Part shown: positions 1-5,377 of the stretch, one piece after another | How positions within the stretch are numbered: position 1 is the first letter of the stretch | Layout: the number at the start of each line of letters is the position of its first letter | From: Bacteroidota bacterium | GTDB taxonomy: Bacteria > Bacteroidota > Bacteroidia > Flavobacteriales > Schleiferiaceae | Length of the DNA: 5,377 bases | Assembly (NCBI GenBank): GCA_005786915.1 | Contig: SYCM01000023.1 | Location: 1-5,377, forward strand | Direction: 5' to 3' | Notes under the pieces: model-generated | Database searches by the model: none | What the model saw: the letters and a program-made list of their open reading frames with translations, nothing else | Told to the model about the DNA's origin: nothing | Program-made: the position numbers and the translations under genes

Positions 1-1200
1 ACGGTAAAGGCGCATCGCGTAGGCTGCCAATTCATGGTTCAGCCTCAATTCCGGAGATGCATTGAATGCCGATCTAGGCGCAAAAGCACCCTCGTATGTT
101 TGGAGCGAAGCTCTTAGTTCCGAATCACGCTCCACGCGCCGCCACGGCAAGGAAACCAAGCCCACCAGCGCGACTGATCTGAGCGCCCACGCAAAGTTCG
201 GTCGGTGCATCAATCTGGTTCCGCCCCATAGATTGCCAATGCCGAGCGCCACAAACGGCAACGAGGTAATCAAATAAAAATCCCGTTGCTCGTGCGTCAC
301 CATCAACGGCAGCGATGCGCTCAGCCCCAGAGCAAGCATTGCCAGAACCCGGCGGTCGAGCGTTACGCGCGATGAACCAAGCCGAATCCACGCCACGACC
401 CACGAAGCGCCCAGCAGGACCGCCCACTGCCCGAGCATCGGCCCCAGCAACCACAACCGATCCGCCGTGGTCACCGCGCGGGCTTGCGTGAAGGTCCGAA
501 CCAAGCGATTACCTGCATTGCGCGCAATGGCCTCTCGGGCATCGTCCCAGAGCCAAAGACCGACGGCAGCCAATCCCAGCACCAGCAAAACGACCCCAAA
601 CCTGCGTGCCGCCACACCACGCTGGAGCAACCCGAGTACGATAAGCAAAGGAAGCCACACCAACGGAAACAGTCCCTGCGGCCCCTTAAACAGTGCGGCC
701 GCCACCGCGAGCAATCCGCCCAACCACGCCCACGGCGAATAAGACATTGCAACCACCGACCAAACCGCAAACGGAGCCATCCACATTTCTTGCACGTGGT
801 TGCCCATGCCCCAACCCACCAAGGGAGCGGAGCTCCATACGGCCACAACCCATATCGCCGATTCGGGGCCGCGTTCAGGCCACCACTTCTTCTGCAGCGC
901 GTAAAGGCCGGTCGCCGTGGCGACCCATGCGATGGCCATGAATAGGCGTTCAGTCCACAAACTTCCGCCCAAAAGACGAAAAAACAGGGATTCCATTCCC
1001 GTAAACATGGGCAGCTGCTCCGAATACGGAACCACCGCCGACGGCTGGTAGACCGGAGCCCAAAATGTCCCCAATCCATCCGCTAAATTCTGTGCGACAG
1101 CCGCATAAATCTGGCCGTCCATAAACATGCCCTCTTGAAGCCAGTACGGAGCCACAAGCCAGAGCAGCGCCGCTCCCAGCGCGAGAAACGCCAACCTCAT
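1..1200 (-). CDS. Polytopic membrane glycosyltransferase, GT-C (ArnT/PMT-like) family, 3' end outside window
   Basis: The frame is open for 400 codons from the ATG at 1200-1198 to the window edge, so the C-terminus is missing. The product is an integral membrane protein. A hydrophobic Trp/Leu-rich first helix (residues 1-20) precedes an extracytoplasmic loop with MDGQIYAAVAQNLADG (27-42) and an EQLPMF segment (61-66). Further hydrophobic stretches lie near 85-102, 115-130, 142-170, 178-192, 201-217, 250-271, 285-300, 308-322 and 340-352. An acidic Asp in the first loop, a later E-x-x-P segment and a late HEQRDFYLITSLPF motif (303-316) are the layout of GT-C enzymes that use lipid-linked sugars (ArnT, dolichyl-phosphate-mannose transferases). 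By family analogy it would transfer a sugar from a polyprenyl carrier to lipid, glycan or protein at the outer face of the inner membrane; donor and acceptor cannot be told. The start overlaps the rluF stop by four bases (ATGA), which suggests coupled translation. Family call fairly confident, substrate unknown. Confidence 0.75.
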   Translation of the reverse strand, partial: MRLAFLALGAALLWLVAPYWLQEGMFMDGQIYAAVAQNLADGLGTFWAPVYQPSAVVPYSEQLPMFTGMESLFFRLLGGSLWTERLFMAIAWVATATGLYALQKKWWPERGPESAIWVVAVWSSAPLVGWGMGNHVQEMWMAPFAVWSVVAMSYSPWAWLGGLLAVAAALFKGPQGLFPLVWLPLLIVLGLLQRGVAARRFGVVLLVLGLAAVGLWLWDDAREAIARNAGNRLVRTFTQARAVTTADRLWLLGPMLGQWAVLLGASWVVAWIRLGSSRVTLDRRVLAMLALGLSASLPLMVTHEQRDFYLITSLPFVALGIGNLWGGTRLMHRPNFAWALRSVALVGLVSLPWRRVERDSELRASLQTYEGAFAPRSAFNASPELRLNHELAAYAMRLYR

Positions 1201-2000
1201 CGGCGGAATCGTTGGCCTCGGTAACCTGGTCCGGGCTGGAGAAAATCCTTCGGGCGCGGGCCCTCGACGCGCTCGGTGGGTCCGCCGTCGCTGTGCTTGA
1301 CCGCCTCGAGGAGCTGGCCCACTTCGGCATCCGTAAGTTCACGCCACGCACCCAACGGCAACCCCTTGTCGGTTAGGTGCATGATGCGTTTGCGCTCCAA
1401 AATGGACACCTCGTGTCCGACGTACTCGGCCATGCGCCGAATTTGGCGGTTGAGGCCCTGCACCAAGATGACTTTATAGGCGCGCGGACTGATGCGCTCG
1501 ATGCGGCACGGAAGCGTTCTCGTTCCCAGCATCGGTACGCCACGGGCCATGGTCTCGAGTTCCTCGTCGCTAATGGGGCGCCGAACTTGAACCCAGTATT
1601 CTTTGGGGTGGGCATTGCCGGCCCTTAAAATTTTGTTGACGGAGTCCCCGTCGTTGGTGAGAAGCAAGAGGCCGCGCGAGTCTTTATCGAGCCGGCCGAC
1701 AGTAAAAATGCGTTCCGGGTATCGAAGAACGTCCAAGACGTTGCCGCGAACGGCGCGGTCGGTCGTCGAGGTCACGCCCTCGGGTTTGTTGAACAGGAGA
1801 TACACCGCCCGTGGCTTGGCCTGCGGATCGACCTTTTGCCCGTGAAGCTCCACCATGTCGCCTTCGCACACCAAGTCGCCGAGCACGGCAATCCGGCCGT
1901 TGATGCGTACTGCTCCGGCCTCGATGGCCCGATCGGCCTCCCGCCGGCTGCAATGGCCGTGGCTGCTGAGGTACTTATTGAGTCGCGTTCCCGTTTCCAT
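1197..2000 (-). CDS. rluF: 23S rRNA pseudouridine synthase RluF (RsuA/RluB/E/F family)
   Basis: This 267-residue protein has an N-terminal S4 RNA-binding domain (about residues 5-52, with RLNKYLSSHGHCSRREAD) and an RsuA-type pseudouridine synthase domain (about 65-235). The catalytic Asp is D105 in GRLDKDSRG. NKILRAGNAHPKEYWV (122-137), GVPMLGT (154-160) and VQGLNRQIRRM (170-180) match E. coli RluF as I recall it more closely than RluB or RluE. E. coli RluF isomerises U2604 of 23S rRNA near the peptidyl transferase centre and can also act on U35 of tRNA-Tyr. The C-terminus is a short basic Gly/Pro/Arg tail (245-267), shorter than the tail of the 290-residue E. coli protein. The start is firm: between the in-frame stop at 2069-2067 and the ATG at 2000 there is no other start codon. 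No Shine-Dalgarno sequence is visible. It follows a terminator, so it probably opens a new transcription unit, and it overlaps the glycosyltransferase gene downstream. Confidence 0.93.
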   Translation of the reverse strand: METGTRLNKYLSSHGHCSRREADRAIEAGAVRINGRIAVLGDLVCEGDMVELHGQKVDPQAKPRAVYLLFNKPEGVTSTTDRAVRGNVLDVLRYPERIFTVGRLDKDSRGLLLLTNDGDSVNKILRAGNAHPKEYWVQVRRPISDEELETMARGVPMLGTRTLPCRIERISPRAYKVILVQGLNRQIRRMAEYVGHEVSILERKRIMHLTDKGLPLGAWRELTDAEVGQLLEAVKHSDGGPTERVEGPRPKDFLQPGPGYRGQRFRR

Positions 2001-2007
2001 GGCCCTG

Positions 2008-2038
2008 CGAATGTACTTCGGCCTACCCCCAAAAGAAA
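2008..2038 (-). promoter_or_regulatory. Possible Bacteroidota-type promoter for rluF
   Basis: On the minus strand TACATTCG (2015-2008) resembles the Bacteroidota -7 element TAnnTTTG with one mismatch. A TTTC (2038-2035) lies 19 bases upstream, about where the -33 TTTG element is expected. The start of transcription would fall near 2004-2001, almost at the rluF ATG, giving a leaderless or nearly leaderless mRNA. The -33 element would overlap the T-tract of the preceding terminator. A single imperfect match of this kind is weak evidence. Confidence 0.25.
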
Positions 2039-2062
2039 GCGCCGGACCGATGAGCCCGGCGC
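2031..2062 (-). terminator. Intrinsic terminator after the CsgG-like gene
   Basis: Read on the minus strand, GCGCCGG (2062-2056) pairs perfectly with CCGGCGC (2045-2039). The stem can extend inward by a G-U, a C-G and a U-G pair to leave a four-base CATC loop. TTTCTTTT (2038-2031) follows directly. This is the layout of a Rho-independent terminator, 22 bases past the stop of the CsgG-like gene. There is no T-tract on the plus side, so it should act only on minus-strand transcription. It separates the upstream genes from rluF. Confidence 0.75.
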
Positions 2063-2083
2063 CGCCTTAACGTTAAACTAGAT

Positions 2084-3280
2084 TCATTGGATGGTAATTA
2101 GCTGAACCGACGCACCCGAAGCGGCCGGCGAGGCGGGCTTGGTGGTCGTCAATGGGGTGAAGCTGGGCGTTTTTTTGCGAACGATGTTGAATCCGACCGA
2201 CGTACCAATGCGCCACGAATCGCCGCGGCCTGGGGTGACGACGAACAGGTTGACGGGGAAGTTCATTTTGCCTGACTTGAAGGTCTTTCCGAATCCGAGA
2301 ACAAGGCCCGTTGAGATACCGACGTCGCCGCGCGAATCCAGGCGGGTAATTTCGTCTTTGCCCGACGCATTATAGCCCTGGCTTCCCTTGAGGATGAAGT
2401 CGTCCCCCGAAACGTATCCCACGGCCGTGACCGTGGTCGTGAAGTTGGGGCCCACCGCAAACTCCCAACCGGTGCGGCTGTTGCGCATCCCCATCAGCAC
2501 GTTGGCGCTCGGAATCAGGCGTCCGTACTCCAAGCCCGCAATCAGCGGAATGAACTCGAATAGCGCCTGAAAATCGCCGCTGTTCACAAATACCTGCTCA
2601 AATTGGTATCCAAACGAAGTAAGTGCGGGAAGGCTGTATCCAAATCCCCCTTTTTTGGGGTCGGCCATCAAGATTTTCTGGCTCGGCCCAAAAACCCCAG
2701 TCACGCCCAATCGGGGGCCGTTGTTGTTGATGACCGCAGTTTCGGGGTTGTTCAGCGCGCTTTCGTACTCCTCGCTAATGGTCAGCTTTTTAATGAGATT
2801 TTCGTCGTTGGGAACCGCCAAGAGATCCTTGACGGCGACTTCCATCATCGTTAGGTTTTGCTGCGGAATGTTTAAGTACACCCGGCTCGCCGATTCCGTA
2901 AAACTACCCTTGGCGACGTCGTAAAGACGCACGGTAACGGCCACTCGGTCCCCCAAAACGTCGTACGATCCTGTCAACAGAAAGTCGCACTTCAAGCGCT
3001 TGCCGATGTCTTCAAGGCAAATTTTAGAGTAGCAGCCTTTGAGGTCGACTTTGTCGCGTTTCGAGATGTACTCGATGTCGTATTTGTCAATGATCTCAAA
3101 CTTGTTGATGCGAATGAGTTCAATGGTGGCTTTGTCAATGAGTTGCTGGGCATCAACCGGGTAGTTGCGCACATCAAAGTCGAGCACCGCAAGGGTCTTT
3201 TTGGATTCCGTTTGGGCGTTCGCTGCGGCGCCTAAGGCAAGCGCCGTGCACAAAAGGGTGGATTGAATAAATGATCGCAT
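2084..3280 (-). CDS. Secreted CsgG/TolB-like domain protein with beta-rich C-terminal half
   Basis: This 398-residue exported protein starts with a signal peptide (1-22; likely cleavage ANA|Q). Residues 28-136 form an alpha/beta domain of the CsgG/TolB-N/FlgO kind: a KTLAVLDFDV strand, a helix, KFEIIDKYDIEYI, then GCYSKICLEDIGKRLKCDFLLTGSYD split around C83 and C88, and a strand pair DRVAVTVRLYDV. As I recall, a Cys pair before an IGK...GS segment recurs in Bacteroidota proteins of this kind. Residues 189-370 are rich in alternating hydrophobic and Gly/aromatic strands and end in VGFNIVRKK, which suggests an outer-membrane-barrel-like or beta-sandwich domain. A Pro/Thr/Ser/Ala-rich tail (371-390) follows. 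Periplasmic or outer-membrane location is inferred; the function is unknown. The start is firm, because an in-frame TGA at 3298-3296 leaves ATG 3280 as the first start. It lacks the lipoprotein cysteine of true CsgG. A terminator follows it. Confidence 0.8.
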   Translation of the reverse strand: MRSFIQSTLLCTALALGAAANAQTESKKTLAVLDFDVRNYPVDAQQLIDKATIELIRINKFEIIDKYDIEYISKRDKVDLKGCYSKICLEDIGKRLKCDFLLTGSYDVLGDRVAVTVRLYDVAKGSFTESASRVYLNIPQQNLTMMEVAVKDLLAVPNDENLIKKLTISEEYESALNNPETAVINNNGPRLGVTGVFGPSQKILMADPKKGGFGYSLPALTSFGYQFEQVFVNSGDFQALFEFIPLIAGLEYGRLIPSANVLMGMRNSRTGWEFAVGPNFTTTVTAVGYVSGDDFILKGSQGYNASGKDEITRLDSRGDVGISTGLVLGFGKTFKSGKMNFPVNLFVVTPGRGDSWRIGTSVGFNIVRKKTPSFTPLTTTKPASPAASGASVQLITIQ

Positions 3281-3411
3281 AGCACAGGAATTGGTTCATG
3301 CAAAGAAGCAACCAAATTCTGAAATCAAGCACGCAGTTTTTACCGAGGCCTGCGGCAACGCATGCACATTCTGCCAAGATTCCTCCTTAGGCCAAACGAC
3401 CGCCCGCGTCC
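3281..3411. other. Intergenic gap with an orphan Shine-Dalgarno-like sequence
   Basis: The gap separates the DUF4197 gene from the CsgG-like gene. On the minus strand TAAGGAGGA (3389-3381) is a near-perfect Shine-Dalgarno sequence, but it sits about 100 bases before the CsgG-like ATG and serves no clear gene. Nearby starts are a TTG at 3377 (67 codons, overlapping the CsgG-like gene in another frame), an ATG at 3369 (9 codons) and a GTG at 3367 (23 codons, ending 15 bases before the CsgG-like ATG). None has family features. I see no convincing terminator or promoter, so whether the CsgG-like gene is transcribed from upstream is open. Confidence 0.4.
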
Positions 3412-4161
3412 TTAGCGCGCCGCAAAGACCTTGCGCAGCAGTTCAGTGGTACGCTGCACGGGGTCCTGGCGGATGCGGTCTTCCTGCAGCGCAATTTCGC
3501 GAAACAGCGCGTCGGTGGCGCGCTGGTTGACGTAGGCGACGAGGTCGGTTTGAATGTCTTCGGTGCGGCCCAGCAACCGCTTGTTCTGGTTGATTGCTTT
3601 GGCCACCGGCTCCCAGAACTTCGCGATTTCTACTTCGTCCAGCGCGCTCTGTACGGCGGGGCGAAAGGCGGTCTGGAGGGGCTGCTCGGTTTCGCTGCGC
3701 AAGTATCGGGTTGCGGAACCCGATCCGCCCTTCAAAATGCCCATGGCGTCGCGCACCGACATGCCCACGACCGCCTCGCGAAAAATGGGAAAGGACTTGG
3801 CCGCCGCACGCTCCGCTCCCTCGTTGAGCTTGGCCTTGAGCTGCTCGAGCTGGGGCTTTAGGACGGCACGGAGCACCGGGTTTGCGTTGATCTTGGTTTC
3901 GAGGTCGGCGACTTCGGGCGGAAGCGCCAAACGGTAGACTTCGGACTGCGCAAATCCGCCTGCCGCACCGAGCAATGAAGAACCGGACTTGACCCCAGAC
4001 ACCAGGGCCTCCTTGAGGCCTTCCGCGACTTCAGACTCGGTCAACGCCGCCGCCGACTTGGGCAGCAAAGCCGAAGCGGCCTTGGGAACGTTCAACGGCA
4101 ATTTGACTTGGGCGTGGCACGCAAAGGCCAGCGCGACGGCAGGTAACAGTAGGGTTCGCAT
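3412..4161 (-). CDS. Secreted DUF4197 family protein
   Basis: This 249-residue protein has a signal peptide (1-17, likely cleavage CHA|Q) and one DUF4197 domain over most of its length. Features I recall for the family are present: LTESEVAEGLKEAL (40-53), the AMGILKGGSGSATRYLRSET segment around 139-158, FRPAVQSALDEV (about 166-177), and the C-terminal DALFREIALQEDRIRQDPVQRTTELLRKVF ending (217-246). It is mostly helical with no membrane helix after the signal, so it is probably periplasmic or membrane-attached. No biochemical role is established for the family. C15 lies in LAFAC, a poor lipobox, so a lipoprotein is possible but less likely. The ATG at 4161 is the first start after the in-frame glyA stop, ten codons upstream; a weak AAGG lies six bases before it. 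The 30-base gap to glyA suggests co-transcription. Confidence 0.88.
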   Translation of the reverse strand: MRTLLLPAVALAFACHAQVKLPLNVPKAASALLPKSAAALTESEVAEGLKEALVSGVKSGSSLLGAAGGFAQSEVYRLALPPEVADLETKINANPVLRAVLKPQLEQLKAKLNEGAERAAAKSFPIFREAVVGMSVRDAMGILKGGSGSATRYLRSETEQPLQTAFRPAVQSALDEVEIAKFWEPVAKAINQNKRLLGRTEDIQTDLVAYVNQRATDALFREIALQEDRIRQDPVQRTTELLRKVFAAR

Positions 4162-4191
4162 GCGGAACCTTATGCAAAGCCTGTGCCTCGG

Positions 4192-5377
4192 TTACTCCCA
4201 CACAAACAGCGGTCGGTGGGCCATCATGGCCTTGACCTTCTCGCCCACTCGATGCTGTACACCTGCGTCTTCAGGCTGGCGGAGCACTTCGTCGATCAGG
4301 TCCACCACGGCCTCCATGTCGGACTCCTTGAGGCCGCGGGTCGTCAATGCCGGGGTGCCGAAGCGAATTCCGCTGGTGATAAACGGCGACTTGTCGTCAA
4401 AGGGCACCATGTTCTTGTTGGCCGTGATGTGGGCGGCGACCAGGGCGTTTTCGGCTTGCTTTCCGGATACGTTTTTGTTGCGCAAGTCAACGAGCATGAG
4501 GTGGTTGTCCGTACCGCCGCTCACAATGTCGTAGCCGCGCGCTACCATTGCTTTGGCCATGGCCTGGGCGTTTTGGCGCACCTGAACAATGTAGTTGAAG
4601 TAGTGGTCCGTGAGGGCCTCTCCGTAGGCCACGGCCTTGCCCGCGATGACGTGCTCTAAGGGGCCGCCTTGGATTCCGGGGAAGACCGCCATGTCGAGCA
4701 CATGCGACATCATGCGGATTTCGCCTTTGGGTGTCGTCAAGCCCCAGGGGTTTTCAAAATCTTGACCCATCATGATCATGCCTCCACGCGGACCGCGCAG
4801 GGTTTTGTGGGTCGTAGTCGTCACGAAGTGGCAATGGGGCATCGGATCGTTGAGGAGTCCGCGCGCCACCAAACCCGACGGATGGCTGATGTCGGCGAGC
4901 AGCAGGGCCCCTACCTCGTCGGCGATGCTCCGGAACTCGGCGTAGTCTATGTCGCGGCTGTAGGCACTGGCTCCGCAAATGATCATTTTGGGCTTCTCGC
5001 GGTGCGCGATTTCGCGAATGCGGGCGTAGTTGAGTTGGCCCGTTTCGCGGTCGAGGCCATAAAACGTGGCTCGGTAGGTTTGGCCGCTAAAGTTTACCGG
5101 GGATCCATGGGTCAGGTGTCCGCCGTGGCTCAAGTCGAATCCGAGGATGGTATCGCCCGGCTTGAGGCAGGCCAAGTAGACGGCGGCGTTGGCCTGGGAT
5201 CCGCTGTGGGGCTGAACATTGACGTACTCGGCGTCAAACAGTTCCGCGGCGCGGTTTCGGGCGAGGTCCTCCACGAGGTCCACAATTTGGCATCCGCCGT
5301 AGTAGCGCTTACCCGGATATCCCTCCGCGTATTTATTGGTGAGCACCGATCCTACCGCCTCCATGACGGCAGGCGAA
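4192..5377 (-). CDS. glyA: Serine hydroxymethyltransferase, 5' end outside window
   Basis: This cytosolic PLP enzyme interconverts serine plus tetrahydrofolate with glycine plus 5,10-methylene-tetrahydrofolate, the main source of one-carbon units. The frame is open to the right edge. The methionine at 5364 is internal: SPAV precedes it, and the family reads SENF-x-SPAVMEAVGSVLTNKYAEGYPGKRYYGG there, so about 35-40 N-terminal residues are missing. Counting from that methionine, the visible motifs are VQPHSGSQAN (50-59), the PLP-contacting D158 and H161 in LLADISHPSG, the Schiff-base lysine K187 in TTTTHKTLRGPRGG, VFPGIQGGPLEHVIAGKA (227-243) and the substrate-carboxylate arginine R334 in SGIRFGTPA. 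The segment at 202-220 is longer than in E. coli GlyA and looks like the Bacteroidota form. All expected active-site residues in the visible part are intact. Identification is close to certain. It leads into the DUF4197 gene with no terminator visible in the 30-base gap. Confidence 0.98.
   Translation of the reverse strand, partial: SPAVMEAVGSVLTNKYAEGYPGKRYYGGCQIVDLVEDLARNRAAELFDAEYVNVQPHSGSQANAAVYLACLKPGDTILGFDLSHGGHLTHGSPVNFSGQTYRATFYGLDRETGQLNYARIREIAHREKPKMIICGASAYSRDIDYAEFRSIADEVGALLLADISHPSGLVARGLLNDPMPHCHFVTTTTHKTLRGPRGGMIMMGQDFENPWGLTTPKGEIRMMSHVLDMAVFPGIQGGPLEHVIAGKAVAYGEALTDHYFNYIVQVRQNAQAMAKAMVARGYDIVSGGTDNHLMLVDLRNKNVSGKQAENALVAAHITANKNMVPFDDKSPFITSGIRFGTPALTTRGLKESDMEAVVDLIDEVLRQPEDAGVQHRVGEKVKAMMAHRPLFVWE

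Noticed and set aside
471..1079. 202-codon minus-strand frame, with plus-strand frames at 484-945 and 467-742
   Set aside because: The frame starting at ATG 1200 runs uninterrupted to position 1 and encodes a coherent membrane protein with GT-C motifs. These other frames have Arg/Cys/Trp- or Pro/Arg-rich nonsense composition.
2067..2076. TTAACGTTAA perfect 10-base palindrome between the CsgG-like stop and the terminator
   Set aside because: It is a single short AT-rich palindrome with no second copy or known operator pattern, and it can occur by chance.
2646..2660. CCCCAAAAAAGGGGG on the coding strand as a programmed -1 frameshift site
   Set aside because: The codon phase is AAA AAA GGG, so the A6G heptamer is not in the phase needed for tandem slippage, and the zero frame encodes a coherent full-length protein.
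3174..3377. 67-codon minus-strand frame starting with TTG behind the AAGGAGG sequence
   Set aside because: It overlaps the start of the CsgG-like gene in another frame, has only a four-base spacer to the Shine-Dalgarno, starts with a rare codon and has a Cys/Arg-rich composition without family features.
3340..3411. Possible terminator after the DUF4197 gene (small TGCG/CGCA hairpin)
   Set aside because: The stem is only four base pairs and is not followed by a T-tract on the minus strand.
3989..4534. 181-codon plus-strand open frame across the DUF4197/glyA junction, and a second one at 4183-4659
   Set aside because: They run antisense to well-identified genes, contain no recognisable domain and fit the spurious frames that GC-rich coding sequence produces.
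1..5377. tRNA, rRNA, CRISPR array, insertion sequence or toxin-antitoxin gene
   Set aside because: I read both strands and saw no cloverleaf-like sequence, regularly spaced repeats, transposase motifs or terminal inverted repeats. The window is almost fully used by five ordinary-looking genes.

Overview
The window looks like a piece of chromosome from a GC-rich member of the Bacteroidota, possibly of the Flavobacteriales. The reasons are the serine hydroxymethyltransferase (its THKTLRGPRGG lysine motif is followed by an extra FENPWGLTTPKGE segment that I associate with Bacteroidota enzymes), secreted proteins whose signal peptides end in Ala-Gln, and starts that mostly lack a Shine-Dalgarno sequence. 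This assignment rests on recalled family features, not on a search.

All five genes lie on the minus strand, so transcription runs from high to low coordinates. In that order: (1) glyA, serine hydroxymethyltransferase, cut by the right edge of the window; (2) after 30 bases, a secreted DUF4197-family protein; (3) after a 131-base gap, a secreted two-part protein with an N-terminal CsgG/TolB-like domain and a beta-rich C-terminal half; (4) a well-formed intrinsic terminator in the 83-base gap that follows; (5) rluF, a 23S rRNA pseudouridine synthase; and (6) a polytopic membrane protein resembling GT-C (ArnT/PMT-like) glycosyltransferases. The last starts inside the rluF stop codon (ATGA overlap) and runs off the left edge with 400 codons visible.

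The terminator splits the region into at least two transcription units. The upstream unit is glyA with the DUF4197 gene, and perhaps the CsgG-like gene. The downstream unit is rluF with the glycosyltransferase, which are probably translationally coupled. The genes do not form one obvious pathway: glyA and rluF are housekeeping genes, and the other three concern the cell envelope. The stretch from 1 to 1200 is not empty. It is filled by the glycosyltransferase gene, whose stop codon lies outside the window.

I found no RNA genes, mobile elements, CRISPR arrays or long repeats, and no evidence for a new multi-gene system. The least characterised items are the CsgG-like/beta-rich protein, the DUF4197 protein and an orphan Shine-Dalgarno-like sequence between them.
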